DNA of 64,000 nt from Planctomycetia bacterium (lineage in GTDB: Bacteria > Planctomycetota > Phycisphaerae > UBA1845 > Fen-1342), in assembly GCA_015709575.1 (NCBI GenBank), contig CP054190.1, positions 2,540,616-2,604,615 on the forward strand. The letters are read 5' to 3'. The notes beneath the pieces are model-generated. The model was given only the letters and a program-made list of their open reading frames with translations. It made no database searches and was not told where the DNA came from. Positions 35,665 through 43,570 of the stretch are shown here, piece by piece (within the stretch, counting starts at the first letter, position 1; each line of letters opens with the position of its first letter). A program made the translations under genes and the position numbers.

Positions 35665-36867
35665 ATGCCGCGAACCGCCGCCCAACCTGATCCACGCCCT
35701 GCACTTCAAGTCAACGATGCCGCCGGCGCGGGCATGCTCTATGACGGCACCGTGGTTTTCCTGGTCGGGCTGCTGATGACGCTGGGCGTCGTGATCGTAT
35801 TCTCGGCGTCGGTCGGCGTGGGGCCGCTGAACCTGTCAATCGAAACGCTGCTCCATTCGCCGCTGCGCCACGCCGCTTTCGCGCTCACCGCGTTCATCGG
35901 CATGTTGATCGTTGCGCACATGGACTACCGGGCGCTGGCCTGCACGACGCCGCGCCGGGCGTTCGTGGTACTGACGATATTCGGCGTCGCCGTCATGCTT
36001 CAGGCGGCGGCCCTGATCATCCCCGACCGGGCCGCGGGCGGCATTGGCGGACAGCGCTCGGTGCCGATTCCGATCGGCGGCGGCGCCCTCAGCTTTCAGC
36101 CGGCGGAATTCGGGAAAGTGGCGCTGGTGCTGGCGCTCGCCGGACTGCTCACCTGCCGATGGTTTTCCATTCGCTCCTTTCTGCGCGGATTTCTGCCGGT
36201 GGTGCTCTGCTGCGGGCTGCTGATCGGGCTGACAGGGCTGGCGGACTTTGGCACGGCGGCGCTGCTGGGCGTCATGACGCTGATCCTGCTGATCCTCGGT
36301 GGGGCGCGCTGGCTGCACCTGGCGGCCATGGCGCTTGCGGGCGCTGGCGCCGGGGCGATTCTGATCCTGGCCGCGCCGTATCGCATCGAGCGGATTCGCA
36401 CGTTTCTCAGCGGCGCAGCCGACGAGGCCGGCAGCGGCTACCAGATCCGGCAATCCCTGATCGCGATCGGCTCGGGCGGCTGGTGGGGCCGCGGGCTGGG
36501 CGCGTCGGTGCAGAGTTACGGCTACCTGCCGCAGGCGAACAACGATTTTGTATTCGCAGTAATCTGCGAAGAGCTGGGCGTGATTGGCGGGATCGGCGTG
36601 ATCGGCGTGTTCCTGCTGCTGCTGTTCCGCGGATTGTTCCTGGCGCGGCAAGCGCCGGATGCGTTCGGGCGGCTGCTGGCGACCGGGCTGGCCGTGATGA
36701 TCGGGCTGCAGGCCGCCTTTAACGTCGGCGTGGTGACGCACGCCTTGCCGACCAAGGGCATCTCATTGCCGTTTGTCAGCGAGGGCGGATCGGGAATCGT
36801 GTTCCTGGGGTTGGGCGCCGGCCTGCTCGCCGCGGTCGGGCGGGGCGCTGCGCGGCGATCCGCTTGA
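35665..36867 (+). CDS. ftsW: SEDS peptidoglycan polymerase FtsW
   Basis: A 400-residue SEDS protein with ten membrane segments. Family motifs are FQPAEFGKVALV, LADFGTAALLG, GSGYQIRQSLIAIGSGGWWGRGLG, LPQANNDFVFAVICEELG and PTKGISLPFVSEGGSG. It polymerises lipid II at the septum with FtsI. The place at the end of a murE-murF-mraY run favours FtsW over RodA. The ATG has AGAGGA 7 bases ahead and is 7 bases after mraY. murG, murC, ftsQ, ftsA and ftsZ do not follow. Confidence 0.92.
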   Translation: MPRTAAQPDPRPALQVNDAAGAGMLYDGTVVFLVGLLMTLGVVIVFSASVGVGPLNLSIETLLHSPLRHAAFALTAFIGMLIVAHMDYRALACTTPRRAFVVLTIFGVAVMLQAAALIIPDRAAGGIGGQRSVPIPIGGGALSFQPAEFGKVALVLALAGLLTCRWFSIRSFLRGFLPVVLCCGLLIGLTGLADFGTAALLGVMTLILLILGGARWLHLAAMALAGAGAGAILILAAPYRIERIRTFLSGAADEAGSGYQIRQSLIAIGSGGWWGRGLGASVQSYGYLPQANNDFVFAVICEELGVIGGIGVIGVFLLLLFRGLFLARQAPDAFGRLLATGLAVMIGLQAAFNVGVVTHALPTKGISLPFVSEGGSGIVFLGLGAGLLAAVGRGAARRSA

Positions 36868-36891
36868 ACGGTCGCGCGGCGCGGGTACACT
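36864..36891 (+). promoter_or_regulatory. Putative promoter of the lipoprotein pair
   Basis: TTGAAC at 36864-36869 overlaps the ftsW stop codon; TACACT follows at 36886-36891 after 16 bp. It would start the downstream lipoprotein genes independently of the wall cluster, with a leader of about 100 nt. Confidence 0.5.
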
Positions 36892-37000
36892 ACCCCCGCG
36901 GTCAGGCTCCGGGCAGAAGGCGATGCCGCGCTGCAGCGTGTGGCGGTGGTATGCCCGGCGCGAGGGCCGGCCGCGAGACTTCACGGACGAGGTGCAGACC

Positions 37001-37528
37001 ATGAGAACGGGAATGTGGGTTCCGGCGATCCTGGCGGCGCTGGCCGTCGTTGAACTGTCCGGCTGCGCCAGGACGCAGTTGATGACCAACGAAGGCCGAC
37101 GCGACGGCCGCGTATACGGCGACTACGGCATCACCGGCAACAGCAACCAGTCGCGAATTGAAGGCGGTTCGCTGCTGCGCAAACTGTCGATCATCGGCAG
37201 CAACAACCAGGTCGTGGTGGACGACGATGTATCGATGGCGAAGATCGAGATCGTCGGCTCGAACAACGACATCGAGCTACCGTACGGGCTGAATCCGTAT
37301 TTCGCCCAGATCGGGCGGAACAACGTGGTGCGCAACCGCCCGGCGCCCTGGACGACCGGCCCCGGCCGCCTCTCCACGGAAACCACGCGAACGACCACCA
37401 CGGTCGAGATCGACGAGGATGGAAACGTCTCGACCTCGACCACGCCACCCGTCCGCACCACCCCCCCACCGGCGCGCGAGCCCGCCCCTGCGCCGGCGGA
37501 ACCGACCGATCCGGACAAGCTGCCCTAG
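37001..37528 (+). CDS. Lipoprotein with GSNN-type beta repeats (paralog 1)
   Basis: A 175-residue lipoprotein: signal VPAILAALAVVELSGC with lipobox LSGC, then short repeats of the type NSNQSRIEGG, IGSNNQVVVDD, VGSNNDIELPYG and IGRNNVVRNRP. These suggest a small beta-helix or a DUF3060-like fold. The C-terminal third is low-complexity, rich in Thr, Pro and Glu. The ATG at 37001 has GACGAGG ahead; an earlier in-frame start would put 76 non-signal residues in front. It resembles the product of the gene 74 bases downstream. Function unknown; outer-membrane or periplasmic location likely. Confidence 0.8.
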   Translation: MRTGMWVPAILAALAVVELSGCARTQLMTNEGRRDGRVYGDYGITGNSNQSRIEGGSLLRKLSIIGSNNQVVVDDDVSMAKIEIVGSNNDIELPYGLNPYFAQIGRNNVVRNRPAPWTTGPGRLSTETTRTTTTVEIDEDGNVSTSTTPPVRTTPPPAREPAPAPAEPTDPDKLP

Positions 37529-37602
37529 ACCCACGGCGGCAGGAAAAGCCCTGCCACTACCGCGCGCCGGCGAAGCGCTCAATACCCAACGGAACACGCA
37601 CC

Positions 37603-38040
37603 ATGCGAATGATGGTCCTGATGCTGGCAGCGCTGGGCGGAATGGCGACCGGCTGCGGCGGGCGGCAACGTACCGAGGTCTTCAACGGCTTTATGGACGT
37701 CGTCGCCGATCGCAATGAGTACCGCGTCCTGGCCGGCTCGGACGTGATTCGCCTGCAGGTGGTCGGCAGCCGGAATCGCATCATCTTCGAGGATGACGCC
37801 GTGCTGGCGGAGTTGTACATCCTCGGCCGAGACAACTACATCGAGCTTCCGCCGGGAATCCATCCCTACGGCGAATGGCGCAGCCGCGGCGGAAACACGA
37901 TCGTGAACCGTCCGCCACCGCCGGTGCCGGACGTGGAAGAGCACATCCGCGAATATCGAATGCGCCTCTTGATCGAGTCCGCGCCGGACTCGCCGTCCGA
38001 CTCCGCGGCCACGGCCGCCCCGGCAGGCGACGGGAAATGA
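37603..38040 (+). CDS. Lipoprotein with GSNN-type beta repeats (paralog 2)
   Basis: A 145-residue lipoprotein: signal LMLAALGGMATGC with lipobox ATGC, then VVADRNEYRVLAGSD, VVGSRNRIIFEDD, LGRDNYIELPPGIHPYG and GGNTIVNRPPP. The block IELP-x-G-(I/L)-(H/N)-PY followed by NxxVNRP/VRNRP is shared with the preceding lipoprotein, so the two arose by tandem duplication. It overlaps the methyltransferase by the 4 bases ATGA. Function unknown. Confidence 0.8.
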   Translation: MRMMVLMLAALGGMATGCGGRQRTEVFNGFMDVVADRNEYRVLAGSDVIRLQVVGSRNRIIFEDDAVLAELYILGRDNYIELPPGIHPYGEWRSRGGNTIVNRPPPPVPDVEEHIREYRMRLLIESAPDSPSDSAATAAPAGDGK

Positions 38041-38723
38041 CGCCCGACACCGGCGGCGCTGACGGACGGGCCGCGGGCGTGCTTGACGGCGCACGGCGGC
38101 AGTTCGACCGCTGGTCTCAGACCTACGACCGCTCCTGGCTGAATGAACTGGTCTTTTTCCCCAGCATCCGTTTTTGCTTTGAACAGATTCTCACCTGGCA
38201 GGCGGCCCGTTCCGAACGGCGCTTTGACGCGCTGGACGTCGGCTGCGGCACGGGCACGTTCCTGATGGAGCTTTCGCGTATCGAGGGCGCCGGGCGGCTG
38301 GCGGGGCTTGATTACTCACCCGAAATGGTGCGCCGCGCGCAGGAAAAGGCGGCATCAAGTGGGCTGGGCGAACGCGTGCAGTTCGCCACCGGCGATGCGG
38401 AAACGCCGCCCTTTCCGGATGGCTCGTTCGACGTGCTGACCTGCGCAAACTCCTTCCACCACTATCCGAACCAGCCCGCGGTCGTCGCCGCGTTTCGACG
38501 CGTGCTGCGACCCGGCGGGCTGCTCGTGATCATTGACGGCTTCCGCGACAACGTCGTCGGCTGGGTGATATTTGACGTGGCGGTCGCCACCGCGGAGCGT
38601 AACGTCCATCATGCCTCCTGGTCCGAAATGCGCCGCCACTGCCAGGCTGCGGGCTTCTCGGACATTCGCCAGGAAAAACGAAACGTGCTCGCCCCCCTGC
38701 TTGTCACGGCCGCCCGGTCGTAG
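38037..38723 (+). CDS. Class I SAM-dependent methyltransferase
   Basis: A 228-residue methyltransferase of the UbiE/MenG-like superfamily. Motif I is LDVGCGTGTFLMEL, then GLDYSPEMVRRAQEKA, ATGDAETPPFPDGSFDVLTC and VLRPGGLLVIIDG. The substrate is not evident; the C-terminal part (residues about 160-228) lacks known UbiE signatures. It starts inside the end of the preceding lipoprotein gene (ATGA overlap), so it belongs to the same transcript. Confidence 0.85.
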   Translation: MTPDTGGADGRAAGVLDGARRQFDRWSQTYDRSWLNELVFFPSIRFCFEQILTWQAARSERRFDALDVGCGTGTFLMELSRIEGAGRLAGLDYSPEMVRRAQEKAASSGLGERVQFATGDAETPPFPDGSFDVLTCANSFHHYPNQPAVVAAFRRVLRPGGLLVIIDGFRDNVVGWVIFDVAVATAERNVHHASWSEMRRHCQAAGFSDIRQEKRNVLAPLLVTAARS

Positions 38724-38903
38724 CGGCCGATTCCGCGCCTCCGTCCGGTATGGGGTGGCCGCGCCGCCGTCTCGATTCCAACACTTCACCAGCCCCCCAC
38801 GCGCGCCGATGACGCACTGGACGCTTGCGCCTACGCCGGCGCCGGGATCTTCGGACGGTGATGGCGCAGCGCGCGATGGGGCGCCTGGACCACGGAGCCG
38901 CAC

Positions 38904-40568
38904 GTGCAGGTATCCGCAGCGGGAACACTCGAACTGCTGGCCGCGCTGAATGGCGCGAGCGCGGGCGGAGTGTCGGTCGGCGGATTCGCCTTGGCGGACA
39001 CGTCGGCACCGGCAGCCGGCGGCTTCTCCGGATTCGGTCCGGCCGCGACGGTTGATCTGAGCGCGAGTGCCGTGGCGCCGCTGGACCCGCTCGTCGCGGC
39101 CTATGGCGCGCGCTCATCCGCCGCTGCTCCGCAGCAGTCTCCGCGCCAGCGTCGCGCGGAGCGCCTCGCGCTGGCGGCGATTGATGAATCGCTCGCGCGC
39201 GGCAACGCGGAGGAGGCCCGACGAATCGCGACGGACGCGCTCCGCGGAAACGAGCGCTCCGCCGCACTCTGGTCGTCCCTGGGGGACATCGAGTTGAAGG
39301 CCGGCGATTACCGCCGCGCCGAGTCGCATTTCCGCCGCGCCGCCTCGGTCGCTCCGGAGGTCGGGTACGACCGCCGGGCGGAGGATGCGAAACTGCTGCG
39401 CGAGAGTGACGCGGTTGTTCTGACACGTGCCGCCCAGCGGATTCGTTCCCCGGAAACTCGCGCCGACGGCATTCGCCAACTGGCGGTGTTGACCGAGCGC
39501 TCGCCGACGAACGCCGAAGCACGGATCGCCCTGGCGGAAGGGCTGCTCTCCGACGGCAATGCCGCGGGAAGCCTGCTTCAGTTTCAGCTCGCGATCTCGT
39601 CCGCGAATCGCGACCAACTGGAGCGTGTCGAGACGCGGCTGACCGAGCTGACTCGCGCGGCGCCGAAAGCCGTCTTCCTGCGCTCGCTGATTGCCGAAGC
39701 GCAAATCGCGCGCGGGAATCACCAACAGGCCCGGGCAACTCTAAAGGCTGCATCGGAACTCAGCAGCGACCCCGCAGCGCTGCACCCGCTTGAAGCTCGG
39801 GCGATCGCGGGACAGGCACGCGAAGCGCTGTCCCGCGAAGACTACGGTGCGGCCTTGGATTTGCTGGCCCAGGCGGATGCGCTGGATCGCGGCGCCGCGG
39901 GCCGTTCTATCCGCGGAGAGGCGCACCTGCTTCGCGGGGAGCGGCGCGCCCGACTCGGCGACCGATCGACCGCGGTGGAGGATTTTCGGCTGGCGGCGCG
40001 GCACCTGCCCGCAACCGCGACCGACCTTCGCCAGCGCGCTGCCGCCGGCGCATTCGGCGTCGGCAGCATGCTCAAGCGCCGACGGCTTGCGCAGGCCGGC
40101 AGCGCCGGTGCGGAGGTGGTCGGACTCCAGGCCGCCTTTGACATGGCGCCGACCAATCTCACCTATCGCCGTCAACTGGCGGACTCTCGCCATGCGCTGG
40201 GAGTCGAGTACGCCACCGCCGGAAAGCTGCGCGATGCCGCATATTCGCATCGCCGCGCCTGGGAGCTGGTGCGGAACGAGCCGGCGTATCGAACGGCGGC
40301 GATCGGTGCGTTTCACGCCCTGGGCGACGATCGCATCGCGCATCAGGACTTCGACGCCGCCATCGACGCTTTCACGGAGGCGCATCGCATCGACTCCCGC
40401 TCGCAATCGGTGCGGGCCAAGCTCGCATCTGGCTACAACGCCCGCGGCGAAAACCATCGAGCGCAGCAGCGATTCGATCTTGCCCTTCGCGACTTCCGGC
40501 TCGCGCTGCAATACGATCCGCAGAATCAGGCCTATCGCGACAACCTGGACAACGCCGGCGCGGCCTGA
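38904..40568 (+). CDS. TPR-repeat protein next to a Ser/Thr kinase
   Basis: A 554-residue protein without signal peptide. Residues 1-75 are Ala/Gly/Ser-rich; the remainder is helical repeats, including clear TPR units (NERSAALWSSLGDIELKAGD, YRRAESHFRRAASVAPEVG, and near the end AIDAFTEAHRIDSRSQSVRA and FDLALRDFRLALQYDPQNQA). The GTG at 38904 has GGAG 7 bases upstream. The kinase gene starts 68 bases later on the same strand, so the TPR protein may be its scaffold or substrate. Function otherwise unknown. Confidence 0.78.
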   Translation: MQVSAAGTLELLAALNGASAGGVSVGGFALADTSAPAAGGFSGFGPAATVDLSASAVAPLDPLVAAYGARSSAAAPQQSPRQRRAERLALAAIDESLARGNAEEARRIATDALRGNERSAALWSSLGDIELKAGDYRRAESHFRRAASVAPEVGYDRRAEDAKLLRESDAVVLTRAAQRIRSPETRADGIRQLAVLTERSPTNAEARIALAEGLLSDGNAAGSLLQFQLAISSANRDQLERVETRLTELTRAAPKAVFLRSLIAEAQIARGNHQQARATLKAASELSSDPAALHPLEARAIAGQAREALSREDYGAALDLLAQADALDRGAAGRSIRGEAHLLRGERRARLGDRSTAVEDFRLAARHLPATATDLRQRAAAGAFGVGSMLKRRRLAQAGSAGAEVVGLQAAFDMAPTNLTYRRQLADSRHALGVEYATAGKLRDAAYSHRRAWELVRNEPAYRTAAIGAFHALGDDRIAHQDFDAAIDAFTEAHRIDSRSQSVRAKLASGYNARGENHRAQQRFDLALRDFRLALQYDPQNQAYRDNLDNAGAA

Positions 40569-40636
40569 AGTCGGCCCGTACCCGCTGGCGGCCGCATGAC
40601 GCCCGCCCACGACGTGATTCCACCCGGCCACAACGC

Positions 40637-41647
40637 ATGAACCCCGCTCTTCCATTGCCGCCGCCCGGCTCGGATGCCGAGCGGCTGATCGGCGCGCGGA
40701 CGGGCGGGTGGCGCCTCGCGTCCCTCGTCGCGGTCGGGGCGATGGGCTGGGTGTATGAAGCTCGGCGCGACCCCCCTGCCGGCACGGATGAGCCACTGCG
40801 GATCGCAAAGGTGCTTCGCCCCGGATTGAATCACGCCGCCCTGCGCCGCCGGTTCGGGCGCGAATGGCGCATCCAGCGGCTGGCGCGCGGACCGGGTGTG
40901 CCGCAGATCATCGCCCGGGCAATGGTCGGATGGAATGCGGCACACGCCGATATCAAACCCGCGTCGGCGGACCCGCTCGACATCGCCGCCGACGGCCCCC
41001 CACCTCATCTCCCCTGCTTCGTCATGTCCCATGCTCCCGGGTCGGAAATGATCTCGATCGGCCGGCGTGGCGCACCGCTGTCGCCACGCGCCGTCCGGCG
41101 CGTGATCCGCCGGATCGCAGCAGTGGTGGAACGAGTCCACGCCGTCGGCATCGCCCACGGAGACATCAAGCCGCAAAACGTGATAATCTCGCCTTCACTC
41201 ACCGCTAATACGATTGACGACGTGCACCTGATCGACTTCGGTGTAGCCCGCGTGATTGAACCTCCGCGGCGAGCCGAGCGCCTGAGCGGCGAGATCGAGC
41301 CCGCGGACCAGGTGTGCACGCCGCAGTACGCCTCCCCGCAGCGCCTGGACGGCGGCGGCGCCACGTTCTCCTGCGACCAGTACGCGCTGTGCGCCGTCGC
41401 CTACGAGCTGCTGACCGGCGCCCCGCCGCACCCTCGCGGCGGGCGAGCGTTCGAACAGTACCGGCGCAGTATCCGCGAGCAACGACCGACCCCGCTGATG
41501 GAAGTATGCCACATCCCGAAGTCGGGTGAGGAGGAAAGTTGTCTGTTACGCCTGAATGCCGCGATTCTGCGCGGATTGTCGCAGGATGCTTCGGATCGGC
41601 ATGCTTCGATCGCCGCGCTGATCGAAGCGCTTGGCACAGGCGACTGA
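40637..41647 (+). CDS. Serine/threonine protein kinase
   Basis: A 336-residue Hanks-type kinase domain with no membrane segment. Gly-rich loop VAVGAMGWVYEAR (31-43), likely Lys58 in RIAKVL, likely Glu76 in the C-helix, catalytic loop AHGDIKPQN (173-181; HGD in place of HRD, Asp176 kept), DFG 200-202 in LIDFGVAR, and TPQYASPQRL in place of APE. The catalytic residues are intact, so it should be active. Odd: residues 102-110, AHADIKPAS, look like a copy of the catalytic loop in the N-lobe. No PASTA or other sensor domain follows. Confidence 0.85.
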   Translation: MNPALPLPPPGSDAERLIGARTGGWRLASLVAVGAMGWVYEARRDPPAGTDEPLRIAKVLRPGLNHAALRRRFGREWRIQRLARGPGVPQIIARAMVGWNAAHADIKPASADPLDIAADGPPPHLPCFVMSHAPGSEMISIGRRGAPLSPRAVRRVIRRIAAVVERVHAVGIAHGDIKPQNVIISPSLTANTIDDVHLIDFGVARVIEPPRRAERLSGEIEPADQVCTPQYASPQRLDGGGATFSCDQYALCAVAYELLTGAPPHPRGGRAFEQYRRSIREQRPTPLMEVCHIPKSGEEESCLLRLNAAILRGLSQDASDRHASIAALIEALGTGD

Positions 41648-41660
41648 CCGGGCGCCATCG

Positions 41661-42104
41661 CTACGGTCGTGCGCGGGCCGTCGGCGCCTCGTGAATCGGC
41701 AGCGGCTGCTCCACTTCTTCGCGAAGCGACTCACCGCCGCCGGGGCCTACCGGCCAGATGTGAAACGGCCCGCGGCTGTTCATGGCAGGCTCTTCGGCGT
41801 CGTGAATCTCCCACGCACCAGTGATGCCGCGCTGGGTCGCCGTTCCGTCGTAGTGCACGTCGTGCTGGCCGAGGTAGGTCTTGTGCATGACACACCGCCC
41901 AGTTTGCGTGCAATAGCTGCCGCTGAGCGTAAAGTCGCCCACAAAATCGCGCCCGTCGCCGAACAGGCGGCCGTTGCCGAACGTGAGGTCGAGCTGCATC
42001 CGCCCCTGGTGCGACTCCTGTCGCCAGTAGCCCACCCAGCGCCCGGAAGGGAACCGTGGGTCCGATTCCCGCAAGCTGTCATCACGCCATGCACCGCCGC
42101 TCAT
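41661..42104 (-). CDS. Conserved hypothetical protein with beta-rich repeats
   Basis: A 147-residue soluble protein. The recognisable pattern is GRWVGYWRQ, MQLDLTFGNGRLFGDG, DFVGDFTLSGSY, then KTYLGQHDVHYDGTATQRG, ITGAWEI and GPFHIWPVG. Motifs of this kind (YxGxHxVxYxG, then G-x-W-x-I and FHIWP) occur in proteins of unknown function and suggest a small lipocalin-like or beta-barrel fold. The start lacks a Shine-Dalgarno sequence; CAGAAT ends 9 nt upstream and might allow a leaderless start. It converges on the kinase with a 13-base gap. Confidence 0.7.
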   Translation of the reverse strand: MSGGAWRDDSLRESDPRFPSGRWVGYWRQESHQGRMQLDLTFGNGRLFGDGRDFVGDFTLSGSYCTQTGRCVMHKTYLGQHDVHYDGTATQRGITGAWEIHDAEEPAMNSRGPFHIWPVGPGGGESLREEVEQPLPIHEAPTARARP

Positions 42105-42197
42105 GGGGGCGGATTCTGTCGCAATCGATGCTCAGCGCCAATCCGCGCCGCGGTCCGGCGCGGCGTGCATCGCTCGCACCGCGCGCCGGCCGCGGGC

Positions 42198-43412
42198 CTA
42201 TGCCGTCAGCCACGCGGCCGGCGCAAATCTGCCGTCGGCGCTCATGCGGTCCATCACCCGCAGCAGCGCAGCGCACGTGCGCCGGCCGATGCGCTCGGCC
42301 CACTCCAGCGGCCCGTGCGGGTAGTTCGTGCCGAGGCGCATGGCGACGTCGATGTCCCCCTGAGCCGCAACCCCGGAATCCAGCGCGAGCGCTGCCTCAT
42401 TGATGATCGTCGCCAACACGCGCGCGAACACGTACTCCTCGGTCGCCGAACCCTCCGCGCCATGCGCTGCGCCCGCGGACGCAACCCGGCGGACGGCTTC
42501 GCGCAGCTCGGGCGGGTAGTCAAAGCTTCGGCGCTGCACCGCGACGGCGGGAACCGGCGGCTCGGCGTCATAGAGATAGAAGCCGCGACCGCTCTTGCGC
42601 CCGAGACGCCCCGCGGCGGCCAGCTCCTGCTGAATCCGGTGCGGCGCGAGCCGGGAAGGGCGTTCCATCTGCTCCCACACGGAACAGGAAACGCCGTAGT
42701 TCACGTCGATGCCGATGAGGTCCATCAGCTCGAACGGCCCCATGCGGAAGCCGCCCATCCGGCGCAGCGCGCGGTCGATCTCGTCCACGCCCGCGACTCC
42801 CTCGTCGAGCAGGCGCAGCGACTCGAGGTAGTAGCCGCGCGCGACGCGATTCACGATGAAGCCGGGCGTGTCCTTCGCCCGCACGACAGTCTTGCCCCAG
42901 CCACGGGCTGCCTGCACGGTGCGTTCAATCATCGCGGCATCGCTATGCGGCGCGGAAATCACCTCCACCAACGGCATCAGCGGAACGGGATTGAAGAAGT
43001 GCATGCCCACCACCCGGCTCTCGCACCGCAACTCGCCGGCCAACCGGCCGATGGATAGCGATGACGTGTTGCTCGCGATGGGGGCGGTTGGCGCGAGCAC
43101 TCCGACGAACGGCGTGATCGCCGCGACCTTGGCCGACATGTCCTCGATGACGGCTTCAATCAGTAGATCTGCTCCTGCCGCGTCTGCGGATTGACCGCCG
43201 GCGCGAATGCGGGCGGCGGCCGCATTGCGCTGATCGACCGGAAGCTTTCCGCGCTCCACCAGCTTGTCGAGCGCCGCATGGATTCGGTCGATCTGCGACC
43301 GCGCGAACTCGGGGCGTAGGTCGTAGATCACGGCCTCCCACCCGGAGAGAGCCGCCACCTGCGCGATTCCGCTGCCCATGGTTCCCGCGCCGAGCACCGC
43401 CACCGTCGGCAT
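42198..43412 (-). CDS. 3-hydroxyacyl-CoA dehydrogenase
   Basis: A 404-residue NAD-dependent enzyme oxidising 3-hydroxyacyl-CoA to 3-oxoacyl-CoA (fatty-acid or phenylacetate breakdown, or butyrate synthesis in reverse). The N-terminal Rossmann motif is VLGAGTMGSGIAQVAA, followed by IASNTSSLSI, GMHFFNPVPLMPLVE (catalytic His) and KDTPGFIVNRV. Unlike the ~290-residue Hbd type, it has a second C-terminal helical 3HCDH domain (RVLATIINEAALALDSGVA, GTNYPHGPLEWAE), as in PaaH-like proteins. GGAG lies upstream of the ATG. It is divergent from sppA. Confidence 0.9.
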   Translation of the reverse strand: MPTVAVLGAGTMGSGIAQVAALSGWEAVIYDLRPEFARSQIDRIHAALDKLVERGKLPVDQRNAAAARIRAGGQSADAAGADLLIEAVIEDMSAKVAAITPFVGVLAPTAPIASNTSSLSIGRLAGELRCESRVVGMHFFNPVPLMPLVEVISAPHSDAAMIERTVQAARGWGKTVVRAKDTPGFIVNRVARGYYLESLRLLDEGVAGVDEIDRALRRMGGFRMGPFELMDLIGIDVNYGVSCSVWEQMERPSRLAPHRIQQELAAAGRLGRKSGRGFYLYDAEPPVPAVAVQRRSFDYPPELREAVRRVASAGAAHGAEGSATEEYVFARVLATIINEAALALDSGVAAQGDIDVAMRLGTNYPHGPLEWAERIGRRTCAALLRVMDRMSADGRFAPAAWLTA

Positions 43413-43488
43413 TTGTCAGACTCCGTCGTTTGCTGCTCAAAATGGCTTTGCGGCGGCGTGTCGAAATACCGCCGCGGCGCGGGGGAAG

Positions 43489-43494
43489 TATAAT
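43489..43494 (+). promoter_or_regulatory. -10 TATAAT upstream of sppA
   Basis: A perfect TATAAT, 77 bases before the sppA ATG at 43571. No matching -35 at 16-18 bp. Confidence 0.45.
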
Positions 43495-43570
43495 CCGGGG
43501 GCAGGTTGCGGCGTGGCCGCGGCTTCGCCTCGACTGGCTCTTGAGATCCCATTTGCAGGAGAGCAAAGAT

